A stretch of 64,000 bases of DNA from JABAAE01 sp036336715 (GTDB taxonomy: Bacteria > Planctomycetota > Planctomycetia > Pirellulales > Pirellulaceae), in the NCBI GenBank assembly GCA_036336715.1, contig JAYZFP010000058.1:10470-74469 (forward strand). The letters are read 5' to 3'. The position numbers and the translations under genes were made by a program. The notes beneath the pieces were generated by a model that ran no database searches, was not told the DNA's origin, and worked only from the letters and a program-made list of their open reading frames with translations. Positions within the stretch are counted from its first letter, which is position 1; each line of letters starts with the position of its first letter. Shown here piece by piece: positions 9,198 to 18,616 of the stretch.

Positions 9198-12100
9198 ATG
9201 AAATTCTTTACCAGATCCGTCGCTTTTTTTCTGTTTTCCTCCGCCCTGCTGCCGGTCACGGTTTCACTGGCGGATGAGGATCGGCACACGGTTGATTTTG
9301 TCCGGGACATCAAGCCCCTTCTGTCGGCCAACTGCTTTCAGTGTCACGGTCCCGATGCCAAGACACGTGAGGCGGACCTGAGGCTGGATGGGGACCGGTC
9401 CGGGTTTGCAGACGTGATTGGCAATTCTGCGGAATCCACGCTACTTGACCGGATCAGCAGTCATGATCCGGACGAGGTCATGCCCCCGCCCGGATCGGGG
9501 AAGAAAAGGTTGTCCGGTGCGGAGGTGGAGCGGATTCGTCAGTGGATATCCCAGGGTGCCCAAGTGAGCGGTCACTGGTCCTATCAACCGATTCGACGTC
9601 CAGAGCTTCCCGAGGTGGTCCATTCCGGTTGGTCAAAAAACGCCGTCGACCGGTTCATCCTGTCACGCCTGGAGGCATTGGGACTGCAACCCAATGCCCG
9701 AGCGGATCAGTCGACGCTGATTCGGCGTGTCAGCCTGGACCTGGCCGGATTGCCGCCGGCGGTCACGCTGGGTGATTCCGGTGAACCGGTGGATTACGAT
9801 CAGGCAGTGGAACGGTTGCTGGCCTCACCCTCTTTTGGCGAACGGATGGCAATTGAGTGGCTGGACCTGGTTCGTTACGCGGACACCTCCGGGATTCATT
9901 CTGACAACCCGATCAGCATGTCGCCCTACAGGGATTACGTGATCGATGCGTTTAACGCCAGCCTGCCCTTTGACCGATTCACCCGTGAGCAGATTGCGGG
10001 GGACCTGTTGCCCAATGCCACGTTGGAACAGCGCGTTGCCTCGGCCTACAACCGGTTGAACATGATGACGACTGAAGGGGGAGCACAGGACAAGGAATAT
10101 CTCGCCCGGTATGCAGCGGATCGGGTTCGGACCACATCGGTCACCTGGCTCGGCTCGACGCTCGGCTGCGCCGAATGTCACGATCACAAATACGACCCCT
10201 TTTCCAGCCGGGATTTCTACCGCTTTGCAGCCTTTTTTGCTGACATCACCGAAAAAGGCTATTACCCGGGAGCCGAGAGGAGTGGCGATTGGGGGCCGCG
10301 ACTGGAAATTCCAACGGCTACTCAATTGGCGGAACAGCAGGCGGCGGAAAAGGAGCTGGTTTTGCTGGAAAAGAACCTTGTTTCCGAAAAGAAAAAACAA
10401 CTTGGCAAGATCGATGAGTGGATCAGGGAAATCCGGCAGCAACCTGCCTGGAAAACTTTTGACGATGCCTCTTTTGATTCCCAATCGGGTACCGACCTGA
10501 AAGTGCTGGAAGATGGAAGCCTGCTGGCCAGCGGAAAGCGGGCGGCTACCGACATCTACCGGCTTTCCACCGGGGTAACGCCTTCGCAATTGGGGGTCAT
10601 CCGCCTCGATGTGTTGCCGCACGATTCCCTGCCTCAAAAAGGTCCGGGTCGGGCCGGTAATGGCAATTTCGTACTCAGCGAAATCCGGTTGGAGTTGAAA
10701 TCCTCCAGGGGCTCGCGTTTTGCGAAGTTCACAAGGGCCGTGTCGACATTTGACCAGACGCTTGCCGGGGAGCACACGCCCTACAAAAAATGGCATGCTG
10801 CATCGGCCATCGATAATGACAGGCAGGGACCGAAGCCGGGGTGGGCCATTTTACCCGAGGTGGGCAAGGCACAGAGTGCGCTGTTCGTCATCAGCCCGGT
10901 GATTGAGCCCCGGGAGGACGAACGCCTGGTCATTCATCTTGAGCAGAAACATGACAACCCGGGGCACGTGATCGGCCGGTTTCGGCTGTCCCATCTACCC
11001 CAGGCAACTGATGCCGTTCTGGCAAGTCTGTCAATGGAAAGCGACCTCAAAAGGGCGATCGATCGACCGGCCAGCCAACGCACACCGGCGGAACAGGAAA
11101 AAATCCGAAGCGCCTTCCTGAGTGAGAATCGGGTCCTTGCTGAAATCGGTAAACAGGTATCCGCGGCCAGGAATAGACTGGCGGAGATGCGAAAGAAATG
11201 GGTTACCGTCCTGACAACGGTTTCCCGGGCACCTCGCCAGATGCGGATCCTGCCGCGGGGAAATTGGCTGGATGAATCTGGACCGGTGGTTACCGCGGGT
11301 GTTCCTTCTTTCCTGCCATCCGGAGAGGCCAATCCGGCAGGCAGGCTTTCCCGCCTGGAATTGGCTGACTGGCTGGTTTCCAGGCAAAACCCGCTCACCG
11401 CGAGGGTCCAGGTCAACCGGCTCTGGAAAAAATTGTTCGGCACCGGACTGGTGCCAACGGGGGATGATTTTGGCTCACAGGGAACGGTCCCTTCCCATCC
11501 GGAGCTGCTGGATTACCTGGCTCTCGACTTGATGGAAAGCGGTTGGGACCTCAAATACCTGGTAAGGTTATTGACTCAATCTGCTACCTATCAGCAGTCC
11601 TCCGTCTCCAGCGATCGGTTGGATGAGCTGGATCCCCGAAATCGGTGGCTGGCCAGGCAGAACAGGTTTCGTGTCGAGGCCGAGATTGTGCGTGATCAGG
11701 CCCTGGCAACCAGCGGATTGCTGGTGCAGGAGGTTGGGGGACCGAGTGCAAGGCCTTACCAGCCGAGCGGCTATTACCAGCATTTGAATTTTCCCCGGCG
11801 GACCTACCAGGAAGACCGGGGCAAAAACCAGTACCGGAGGGGGCTTTATACCCATTGGCAAAGGCTGTTCCTTCACCCTGCCCTGCTCGCTTTCGATGCA
11901 CCTTCCCGGGAAGAGTGCACCGCAGAACGGGTTCGGTCCAACACGCCGCAGCAAGCGCTCGTTCTGCTCAACGACCCAAGCTTCGTGGAGGCTGCCCGTT
12001 CCTTTGCCGGGCGAATCCGGGAACGGGAAGAAACGTTCGACAAGAAGTTTCGGTATGCGTTTCAGCAGGTGCTTGGTCGGGCCCCGAACCGCCAGGAACT

Positions 12101-12266
12101 GACCATCCTCAAGCTGGTTTATCAAAAGTCCCTGGAGGAGGGCCAGGCGAATCGAGAGATTTTGAAAGTTGGCCAATTGAAACAGGATGGCGGACCTGAA
12201 CTGGTTGCCTGGATCGCCGTTGCACGGGTCCTGTTTAACCTGCACGAATTTACAACCCGTTATTGA
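9198..12266 (+). CDS. PSCyt1-DUF1549-DUF1553 planctomycete cytochrome-like protein
   Basis: This 1022-residue secreted protein starts at the ATG at 9198, which gives a clean signal peptide (MKFFTRSVAFFLFSSALLPVTVSLA). The PSCyt1 domain follows, with C46-F-Q-C49-H50 as a c-type haem motif and KPLLSANCFQCHGPDAK as the family signature. DUF1549 spans about 130-345, including the downstream motif CAECHDHKYDPF. A variable region with coiled-coil-like Glu/Lys content and a beta-rich insert (about 400-600) follows, then DUF1553 (about 720-1000; NRLWKKLFGTGLV, CTAERVRSNTPQQAL). These proteins are hallmark planctomycete families of unknown enzymatic role, usually followed by a DUF1501 gene. Here the next gene is on the other strand and no DUF1501 gene is present. 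Confidence 0.92.
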   Translation: MKFFTRSVAFFLFSSALLPVTVSLADEDRHTVDFVRDIKPLLSANCFQCHGPDAKTREADLRLDGDRSGFADVIGNSAESTLLDRISSHDPDEVMPPPGSGKKRLSGAEVERIRQWISQGAQVSGHWSYQPIRRPELPEVVHSGWSKNAVDRFILSRLEALGLQPNARADQSTLIRRVSLDLAGLPPAVTLGDSGEPVDYDQAVERLLASPSFGERMAIEWLDLVRYADTSGIHSDNPISMSPYRDYVIDAFNASLPFDRFTREQIAGDLLPNATLEQRVASAYNRLNMMTTEGGAQDKEYLARYAADRVRTTSVTWLGSTLGCAECHDHKYDPFSSRDFYRFAAFFADITEKGYYPGAERSGDWGPRLEIPTATQLAEQQAAEKELVLLEKNLVSEKKKQLGKIDEWIREIRQQPAWKTFDDASFDSQSGTDLKVLEDGSLLASGKRAATDIYRLSTGVTPSQLGVIRLDVLPHDSLPQKGPGRAGNGNFVLSEIRLELKSSRGSRFAKFTRAVSTFDQTLAGEHTPYKKWHAASAIDNDRQGPKPGWAILPEVGKAQSALFVISPVIEPREDERLVIHLEQKHDNPGHVIGRFRLSHLPQATDAVLASLSMESDLKRAIDRPASQRTPAEQEKIRSAFLSENRVLAEIGKQVSAARNRLAEMRKKWVTVLTTVSRAPRQMRILPRGNWLDESGPVVTAGVPSFLPSGEANPAGRLSRLELADWLVSRQNPLTARVQVNRLWKKLFGTGLVPTGDDFGSQGTVPSHPELLDYLALDLMESGWDLKYLVRLLTQSATYQQSSVSSDRLDELDPRNRWLARQNRFRVEAEIVRDQALATSGLLVQEVGGPSARPYQPSGYYQHLNFPRRTYQEDRGKNQYRRGLYTHWQRLFLHPALLAFDAPSREECTAERVRSNTPQQALVLLNDPSFVEAARSFAGRIREREETFDKKFRYAFQQVLGRAPNRQELTILKLVYQKSLEEGQANREILKVGQLKQDGGPELVAWIAVARVLFNLHEFTTRY

Positions 12267-12303
12267 ATCGGGGTGATGAGCGGAATTGGACGGTCAACGC
12301 GTG

Positions 12304-13053
12304 TCAGCTCGGCCGGGGTGTCTTCAGCCGGAGAATCCTTTGCAAGCCGATGCAGAAAATGATCCATACCGCCCGGATCGCCTCTTTGTAGTTGATCTTG
12401 GATTGACCCGCGGTTCGATTGGTAAAAGTAATTGGCGTTTCGGTAATCCTGGCCTGCAGGCAGCGGGCCCACCAGAGGATTTCCTCAAGGTAGGCGTAAC
12501 CCATCCCCTGGATTCTTGCGAAATCGACCTGGCGCAGGAAAGAGGTGCGGTAGCAGCGGAAGGCACCACTGCAATCAGCCGTTTTCAAACCGATCATCCA
12601 GCGTGCATAGGTATTGATGCAGAAACTCATGAGGTGCCGTTTGAATGGCCAGCCTTCAATTTTTCCTCCCCGGATATAGCGGGAACCGATACTGAGTTGG
12701 CAATCCGGATCGTGCAGCAGGCTGTCAAATACATCTCGGGCCTCGGCTGGATGATGGCTCCAGTCACCGTCCATCGTCAGTACGAAATCAAAGTCTTTTT
12801 CGATCCCGTATTCAAACGCAGCCAGCGTGGCCGATCCGAGCCCCGATTTTTCTTTGCGATGAAGGACACGAAAGAGTGGATCCACCTCGGCTGTACGGTC
12901 GCACCAGTCACCGGTGCCGTCAGGGGATCGGTCGTCAACGACCAGGAGAGTTGCCCTGGTGAAATTCTCCCGCAAGCTCTCGTAGAGCGAAGGGAGATTG
13001 TGGATCTCGTTATAGGTGCAAATGGCAATCAGCAATCTGCTTTCATCGCTCAT
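12304..13053 (-). CDS. Family 2 glycosyltransferase, polyprenol-phosphate mannosyltransferase type
   Basis: This 249-residue protein matches the soluble DPM1-like GT-A fold. The N-terminus has LLIAICTYNEIHNLPSL, then LLVVDDRSPDGTGD (nucleotide binding), VLTMDGDWSHHP (metal-binding DxD-type site, D-G-D), IGSRYIRGGKIEGWP, and DCSGAFRCYR. The family transfers a sugar, usually mannose or glucose, from a nucleotide sugar to a polyprenyl phosphate on the cytoplasmic face of the membrane. No strong membrane anchor is present, although the C-terminus (AVWIIFCIGLQRIL) is hydrophobic enough for membrane association. The sugar cannot be told from sequence. It converges with the DUF1553 gene, with only 37 bases between. 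Confidence 0.88.
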   Translation of the reverse strand: MSDESRLLIAICTYNEIHNLPSLYESLRENFTRATLLVVDDRSPDGTGDWCDRTAEVDPLFRVLHRKEKSGLGSATLAAFEYGIEKDFDFVLTMDGDWSHHPAEARDVFDSLLHDPDCQLSIGSRYIRGGKIEGWPFKRHLMSFCINTYARWMIGLKTADCSGAFRCYRTSFLRQVDFARIQGMGYAYLEEILWWARCLQARITETPITFTNRTAGQSKINYKEAIRAVWIIFCIGLQRILRLKTPRPS

Positions 13054-13278
13054 TCAGGAAAAGTCCCCTTGGATGCATCGAATGTCTGGTGGTAATTGAT
13101 GATTCAAAAATTCGAATCGGGCAGCTTTCCTGACACTCTTCTGAAAAAGTAGCCTGCGACTTTATGCTACGGTGGGCCGTGGAAGGCGGAAAGGCTAGAT
13201 TTTGCCATTTTTACGCCAGTCGGAAAGCAGTTCTTCCTGGCGTGCTTTTTTTTCTTCGGACTCCCTGGCCTCCCGGGA

Positions 13279-13935
13279 CTAATAAATCAGGCCGATGGCC
13301 CGACGCTGTCTCGAACAGGAACGATTTTCTTCCGCCCTGTGAATCGTCAGCGCGTGGTGGGCCAGCAAGTCTCCCGCCCGGGAGTGGATCGGGATATCCT
13401 CCGTTTTTTCCGATTCACCATAGTCGCTGATTCCCTGGGAAAAGCCAATGGTCCCGGTGGGGTGGTGGGGGCGCAGTCCCTGCTGGTGGGAACCCGGGAG
13501 GTAACGAACGCAACCGTTTTCCTCATCGGTCGCATCGATGGCCAGCCAGAGTGTGACCGCTTCGTTGGGTTCCAGCATGAAGTAGTATCCGTCCTGGTGG
13601 GCTGGAGTCGGCTGGCTTGTCAGGGGCGGTTTGTTGAAATACTGCATGTTGACGCCGATGACTTCCTGCTGGAGGAGTTCGCGAGCCAGCTTTTCAAATC
13701 GGCTGCCAAACATCAGTCTGTGAAAATAGTCATCGAATTCAAACAAGGTCTGAATCTGCTTTAATGATCGAGCGTCCCCCAATTGATCGTAGAAGACCTT
13801 TTCCCGTGGAAGGCCGGGAACCTTTTCCCGGATAAACAGCTCCAGGTGCTGCTGCAGTTCCCTCAGTTCCTGGTCCGGTAAAAAACCATCGAGGTGAACA
13901 AAGCCTTGTTGCTGAAACGAAAAGAGGGCATTCAT
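13279..13935 (-). CDS. Phytanoyl-CoA dioxygenase (PhyH) family protein
   Basis: This 218-residue Fe(II)/2-oxoglutarate-dependent dioxygenase-like protein has the jelly-roll metal triad. The HxD pair is in AHQDGYYFML and the distal His in HHALTIHRAEENRS, with an Arg a few residues on (RRAIGLIY) that could bind 2-oxoglutarate. The region NGCVRYLPGSHQQGLRPH is the typical PhyH strand before the distal His. Length is normal or slightly short. The substrate is unknown; members act on varied small molecules. The ATG at 13935 gives MNALFSFQQQGFVHLDGFL, a standard PhyH start. It is transcribed in the same direction as the glycosyltransferase, 225 bases upstream of it, so a shared transcript is possible. 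Confidence 0.85.
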   Translation of the reverse strand: MNALFSFQQQGFVHLDGFLPDQELRELQQHLELFIREKVPGLPREKVFYDQLGDARSLKQIQTLFEFDDYFHRLMFGSRFEKLARELLQQEVIGVNMQYFNKPPLTSQPTPAHQDGYYFMLEPNEAVTLWLAIDATDEENGCVRYLPGSHQQGLRPHHPTGTIGFSQGISDYGESEKTEDIPIHSRAGDLLAHHALTIHRAEENRSCSRQRRAIGLIY

Positions 13936-14037
13936 GATCGGGTTGGCCGGATTCCGGATGGGATACGGTTTTGGTCCGTTGGGGGATTTTGCTTGAAACG
14001 GGTCCCTTTTGGGAAATCGTTTCTCATTACGCGTCGG

Positions 14038-14754
14038 TCAATGCTCCTGGATGGACAAGTCCATCCAGGCACCTGAAAGGGGAGCCGTCAGGAAATGGAA
14101 ATCCCGGGTCATCGGGTGTTCAAATTTCAGGGACCGGGCATGGAGACCGATCCGACGTTTCCTGGCATCCGGCTCCGGCGGACCGAAACTGGTCTGAGCG
14201 CCGTACTGCAGGTCTCCCACGATGGGGAGTTTGCGGGAACCGCATTGAAGCCGTATTTGATGTGTTCGCCCGGTTTCCAACCGGATTTCCAGTAGAGATC
14301 TGTCCTGGAACTTTTCGAGCGTCCTGTACTTGAGGATTGCCAATTGGGCATTCGGATCATCCTCGGGGAGGATTTCAGACATGGCCTGTCCCGGGATTTT
14401 TCGCATGTAGTCGACCCACTCACCCGAGTCTTCCGAAGGGTGTCCTTCTACCAGGGCCCAGTATTTTTTTACGATCGACCGGTACTCAAATTGTTCCGCA
14501 AGGCGACGGGTGGCGCGGACGTTTTTCGCGAAAACCATGACGCCGCTGACTGGGCGATCGAGACGGTGGGGAACACCGAGGTAGACTTTTCCCGGCTTTT
14601 CATCCCGGAGCTTGAGGAACCGTTTCAGGCGCAGTTCCATGCTGTCAATTTCCGGGGGCGCCTGAGTCAGGATTCCCGCCGGCTTGTTGACGACCAGGAC
14701 GGCGCCCTCCTCAAGGAGGAACTCGATTTCCGGCAATTTGGGACTCAAGCTCAT
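14038..14754 (-). CDS. RluA-family RNA pseudouridine synthase
   Basis: This 238-residue protein carries VVNKPAGILTQ at the N-terminus and the catalytic motif PHRLDRPVSGVMVFAKN, whose Asp attacks the uracil ring. It also has the family element LETGRTHQIRLQC followed by GDLQYGA. There is no S4 RNA-binding domain upstream, so it resembles the short RluA/TruC-like type that modifies specific tRNA or rRNA uridines. I took the ATG at 14754; a TTG at 14826 would add 24 residues with no similarity to the family. Which RNA is modified cannot be said from sequence. Confidence 0.88.
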   Translation of the reverse strand: MSLSPKLPEIEFLLEEGAVLVVNKPAGILTQAPPEIDSMELRLKRFLKLRDEKPGKVYLGVPHRLDRPVSGVMVFAKNVRATRRLAEQFEYRSIVKKYWALVEGHPSEDSGEWVDYMRKIPGQAMSEILPEDDPNAQLAILKYRTLEKFQDRSLLEIRLETGRTHQIRLQCGSRKLPIVGDLQYGAQTSFGPPEPDARKRRIGLHARSLKFEHPMTRDFHFLTAPLSGAWMDLSIQEH

Positions 14755-15165
14755 TAAAGTGGGGCATGTGGGAAGCGGGTTGGGTTCATCGAGACCCAGT
14801 GTTTCAGTTTCCGGTTCGGGCAACAAGAGGACATGAGGAAGTCGACCACGTTTTACCCCATTGCGGAAAACTGGCAGTGCGGATTTGCTTTCCCTTTTCC
14901 AGGGGAAGCCCTTTTACTGTGGACCCGGGAGTCGGTCGCCGCGGACATTACCTGTTGCCGAGCAAACCAGCTGTTGTGACGTCCTTTGCAGGTAAGTTCA
15001 TTCCATCCATCGTATCGATTCAGGATGAATCGGACGGAACGCGTGATGTGCCTGGCCGGAACCAAAAACGGGACACTGGTTTGGGTGGGCACTGCGGCTG
15101 CCCCCGAAACCTTGCAGGAAGGCCCGTGGAAACGGCAAAGCACAGAACCCTCTCGAAATGACAAA
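14755..15165. other. Intergenic region with no recognised gene
   Basis: These 411 bases lie between the start of the pseudouridine synthase gene and the end of the anti-sigma-like gene. Frames are open on both strands, but their translations are rich in Arg, Pro and Gly with no domain or start signal. I see no repeat or strong hairpin. Confidence 0.4.
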
Positions 15166-15438
15166 TCAGTCGTCGGATTCGGAAATCTGTTTTTCAAGGT
15201 TGGTCTTGAGGCGTTGTTTCCTGTCTTCGTCAATTTTTGCCTCGAATTCCATCTGTCTCTTCAGGGCCAATTGGTGAAGTTGGCGGAGTTCGCGTGTATA
15301 GCCGCGGCAGGCCCTGCAGAGAAGATTGTGGAATTTCAAGGCAAAGGCCTCGGGCAGTGAAAGCCTGGTATCCAATCCCTTGGAGGCGAGGCGAATCATC
15401 TCTTTGCAGATACCGACTTTTTTAAGCATTGACTCCAT
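15166..15438 (-). CDS. Small putative anti-sigma factor with H-x3-C-x2-C zinc motif
   Basis: This 90-residue protein has FHNLLCRACRGYTREL at about residues 36-51. His, Cys and Cys are spaced H-x3-C-x2-C, as in zinc-binding anti-sigma (ZAS) domains. The first half (VGICKEMIRLASKGLDTRLSLPEAFAL) fits the ZAS helical region. The second half is a charged helix with no membrane segment, so it is probably soluble. Its ATG lies 17 bases inside the 3' end of the sigma-factor gene, an overlap that suggests translational coupling and a sigma/anti-sigma pair. The assignment as inhibitor of the neighbouring sigma factor is inference from the motif and gene order. Confidence 0.7.
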   Translation of the reverse strand: MESMLKKVGICKEMIRLASKGLDTRLSLPEAFALKFHNLLCRACRGYTRELRQLHQLALKRQMEFEAKIDEDRKQRLKTNLEKQISESDD

Positions 15439-16023
15439 CCCCCAGGTTCGCGTCCCAGTTCACTTTCAGGCACCGTGCCAGGGCGATCCTGGCCCGGTGC
15501 AACAGGACCCACAGGTTGGAAGCCGAAATCGACAAGGCCTCGCAGATGTTGTCAGTCGATTCCTCATCAACCTCTCGGAGGAAAAAACGCTCCCCTGTTT
15601 GCCGGGAAGTTTTTCCAGCCAACCGTTGAAGACCAGCCAGAATTCCTCGGATTCGATTGAAGCTCCCGGGCTGTTGCCGAAAATGCGGGGGTCGCTTTTC
15701 CATTTCCCTTTTTTGTCGAAAAGCTGTTCGGTGATGTCCGGTCCCTCCTCAAGTTGTGAGGTGAACGCCCTGCCCCGTGCCCGGAAATAGTCGATGATTT
15801 TCCGTTTCAGAATTCCTGTTAACCACACGCGAAAGACACCGTCTCCCTTGTACTGATCGCGGGCCTTGAAAGCGGCAAACAGTGTCTGCTGGAGCACTTC
15901 CTCGGCAGCGTCTTCATTCTGAAGGCGTCTGAGAGCGAAATGAAACAGGAAATCACCATGTTCTTCAACCCATGCTGCTGTTTCAACGGCAGGGTCCCTG
16001 TCTTCAGTCGTTTTGCTTGTCAT
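15422..16023 (-). CDS. ECF-type sigma-70 factor, reading frame broken at an A6/T6 run
   Basis: The first frame (from ATG at 16023) encodes sigma region 2 (DFLFHFALRRLQNEDAAEEVLQQTLFAAF and FRVWLTGILKRKIIDYFR) and runs to about residue 147. It then turns to nonsense beyond 15588. The frame beginning RFFLREVDEES downstream encodes an intact region 4 (STDNICEALSISASNLWVLLHRARIALARCL). The break falls exactly at six A on the + strand (15582-15587). One extra base there would join the halves into a 200-residue protein reading SVFFLREVDEES. Explanations are a sequencing or assembly error, transcriptional slippage on U6, or a true mutation. The intact overlapping anti-sigma gene argues against long-standing decay. 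No other ECF gene is near. Confidence 0.8.
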
Positions 16024-16329
16024 TGCCGATGGCTGCCGAAAGAGTCATTTCCGGTTTGCAGGAAATAGTGAGTCGGTCATTTTGATTTTCGCTGCCGAAG
16101 TTCAAAAGGACATTGGCCGGATGTCAGGGGTTTTACCTTTTAACAAGCTGGAATTTCAAGCCTTCCAAAGAAGCAAATCCCCCTCGACCTGTCATCCATT
16201 TTTGCACTGAGAATGCTGTGCGATCCCGGGAGCCAGATTTCCCGGCGTTAAATTCCCCGGCGTTAAATTCAAAGACGCCAGTACCCGTACACCTCTCCAA
16301 TTCCGGCGGAACAGACCCTTGCCCGCGAA
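16024..16329. other. Intergenic region upstream of the broken sigma gene
   Basis: These 306 bases separate the sigma gene start from the end of the permease gene. No gene is recognised. The only structure seen is the exact tandem 15-base repeat at 16241-16270. Confidence 0.4.
16241..16270. repeat. Perfect tandem duplication of a 15-base unit
   Basis: CCCGGCGTTAAATTC occurs twice back to back. It lies about 60 bases past the stop codon of the ABC permease gene. It could be a replication-slippage duplication or a paired protein-binding site. I see no third copy nearby. Confidence 0.8.
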
Positions 16330-18177
16330 TCAGGCCACGTCCCTGTCTTCGAAGAAAATAAGTCCCAGCAACAGGGCGATGGCTCCATAAATCGTACAGT
16401 AGACCAATGACCAGCCGAGGTAGGACATGGGAACGACGGCGTCACCCGAGATGGCCGCCTGGATATTGAAGTGGTCCAGAACTGGGAAGATGGTTGCCAC
16501 CAGTTGACCAAAAAAGACGACCGTCTCAAAAGCGTCCACCGCGACGGTTGATTGGACAATCAGGGGTGTCAGGTGCCCCAAGACGTAGATGGAGAAACAG
16601 ATCAGGATGTTTGCCATGATCGGAAGTCGGGTCGAAATCGTGACCGAGATCGCAATAAAAACAAGGGTCTCCATGAACCCGAGGGCGATTCCCGGGATGA
16701 TCTTGACTGTTTCCGAGTAACACTCCTGCCATTTGATGGCGTCCAGGGCAGCTTCTTTTGCATCATAGGTTGCCTTGTAGGAGACCGCGGGGACAAACAC
16801 CACGATGCCGACGACGATGGCAAAAATTGCCAGCGACCAGCCAATGCCCACGAATTTCCCGATGATAAATTGGCGACGTCCGATCGGTTTGGAAAGAACC
16901 GTCAGAGCGGTTCTTCCTTCGATTTCTTCAGCGATCGATTTACTGGCAGCCCAAATGGCCAAAAAGATGCTGAGGACCAGGATCAGGGTCAGCCCGGCGT
17001 CCTTGAGCATTTTGATGTCTTCACCGAACGTGTTGTAGGGCAAAATGACAAAGAGTCCCACGCAGACGATGGCAATGACCATCAGGATCATGTAGACCGG
17101 TTGTGAAACTTCCGTCTTGAAAGTGGACAAGGCGACAGCACTCACCTTGGGAGCCACGCCCCGCAGGAAAACGAAAAACAGGAAAATGCCAACGACGATG
17201 AGCGAGGCGGTTCGGACGACCTGCAGTTGTGGAACGGTTGGTTGGGTGATCACCCTGATTTCCAGGTTCGCAGGTTCCTCGGAACTGTTTTTAACAAACA
17301 AACTCGATATTTCACCGAACCCGATCGTTCTTTCGCTGATTCCCTGCCTCATGGCCCGGGCGGGTTGGTCAGGTGCAATCTTGATACGTGCTAATTCATT
17401 AATGCGGTCTTCACGGGTCTGATCCTTGAAAACCGAATCCTGGATCTCGATATTCTGGTCAGACCAGATTTCCATGCCGGACAATTCACTGCCGTTAAAC
17501 GAGATATCAATTTCATGACCCTGTTCCACATCCGCCGGAATTTCAAATTTTTTCACCTGCGAAACACCCGTGGCAGTCAGGCGGTTGAGGGGTTTCAATA
17601 TTTCGGTTGGTTTCTCGGCGATGTAAAGATTGGTTCCCAATCCATTGGTTTTTGCCAGCACAATTCCCATGACGGCCACAAAAACAAAATAGATCCCGAT
17701 CCAAAGCAACCAGCCCATGGGGCCCTCGGTAACGAGGATGCCTACTTCGGACATCAGCTTTCGCGAACAAAGTGCAAATAAGGTCTGCCAGGCAACAAAG
17801 ATTGTCGTGAACATCAGGATCACGGCCAGGATGACTGCCGAAAAGCCGGGCGGATTTTCGGCAGCAATTTTCAGATCGCTGAAGGGTTGGAAGGCACCGA
17901 GGTGGTGGCTGTTGCCCATCCAGTCGACCAACGCAGGTCCCCAGAACACGGGATACAGGATGAGGTTGGTCAGCACCGTCAGTCCGGCAGCCAGGAGCAG
18001 TCGCTGTTTGGGATTCTCATTGATCTGGTTCAAGGTGGGCACGCGGGACAAGCCCAGACCCAGGAGAACAATCAGGCCGCAAATCAGGATCCCAATCGTG
18101 ATCCCAACAGAGATTAACCATACTGGCGTGGTCCAGGCCCAGTTAATCAGATCACCGAAAAGAAGATTGTTTGCCAT
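16330..18177 (-). CDS. ABC-2 type transporter permease, large extracytoplasmic domain
   Basis: This 615-residue membrane protein has about five hydrophobic segments in the N-terminal third (VWLISVGITIGILICGLIVLL, FSAVILAVILMFTTIFVAW, WLLWIGIYFVFVAVMGIVL). A soluble beta-rich section follows (about 190-330). The C-terminal half carries the ABC-2 signature SIAEEIEGRTALTVLSKPIGRRQFIIGKF and further membrane helices. The EEIEGRT...LSKP..R..F..GK sequence is typical of NosY/GldF-like permeases, which need a separate ATPase. No ATPase gene is found next to it in this window. The substrate is unknown. Transcription from the ATG at 18177 has no obvious Shine-Dalgarno sequence. Confidence 0.85.
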   Translation of the reverse strand: MANNLLFGDLINWAWTTPVWLISVGITIGILICGLIVLLGLGLSRVPTLNQINENPKQRLLLAAGLTVLTNLILYPVFWGPALVDWMGNSHHLGAFQPFSDLKIAAENPPGFSAVILAVILMFTTIFVAWQTLFALCSRKLMSEVGILVTEGPMGWLLWIGIYFVFVAVMGIVLAKTNGLGTNLYIAEKPTEILKPLNRLTATGVSQVKKFEIPADVEQGHEIDISFNGSELSGMEIWSDQNIEIQDSVFKDQTREDRINELARIKIAPDQPARAMRQGISERTIGFGEISSLFVKNSSEEPANLEIRVITQPTVPQLQVVRTASLIVVGIFLFFVFLRGVAPKVSAVALSTFKTEVSQPVYMILMVIAIVCVGLFVILPYNTFGEDIKMLKDAGLTLILVLSIFLAIWAASKSIAEEIEGRTALTVLSKPIGRRQFIIGKFVGIGWSLAIFAIVVGIVVFVPAVSYKATYDAKEAALDAIKWQECYSETVKIIPGIALGFMETLVFIAISVTISTRLPIMANILICFSIYVLGHLTPLIVQSTVAVDAFETVVFFGQLVATIFPVLDHFNIQAAISGDAVVPMSYLGWSLVYCTIYGAIALLLGLIFFEDRDVA

Positions 18178-18616
18178 AGGAGGGGACTTCGCAGGGATGC
18201 GTGATCGGGGAAAAGTTTTGCTGGTTTCGGGCCATGCGAAGTCTCTCGGACAGGACGCCTGCAGGCGATGCCTCGCTGAGATTCCTTCCCAAGGCAGTCA
18301 GGCCCGGCTTTCAGCGGGATTAAGCCGTTTTCGCCAATCCGGACCGAAAAAGCTGGAAAGCGATGGAACCATCATTACGCTCAGTTTGTCGATTGGGTTC
18401 AAACGATGCCAGAGCAGGCACCTTTTGGGCGTTTGTTAAGTTCCGAATTCAGACCGGTTGGACGGGTTTTGACGGATGAAACCCCGTAACAGCATTCCGG
18501 AACCCGGTCGATGCGGATCCCAGGTTCGAAGCAGGACCCGTTTTGGAAGTCACGGGGAAGTTCATGGAATCGGGTTTTTTACCCCCATTTGGGTAGTTTT
18601 CCACCTGAAACCGATT
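18178..18616. other. Intergenic region upstream of the permease gene
   Basis: These 439 bases contain no gene I can support on either strand. They presumably hold the permease promoter and the 3' end of the SDR/DUF2867 transcript. No clear terminator or repeat was seen. Confidence 0.4.

Noticed and set aside
12286..13095. Open frame of 269 codons on the plus strand
   Set aside because: It is antisense to the glycosyltransferase gene, which has clear active-site motifs.
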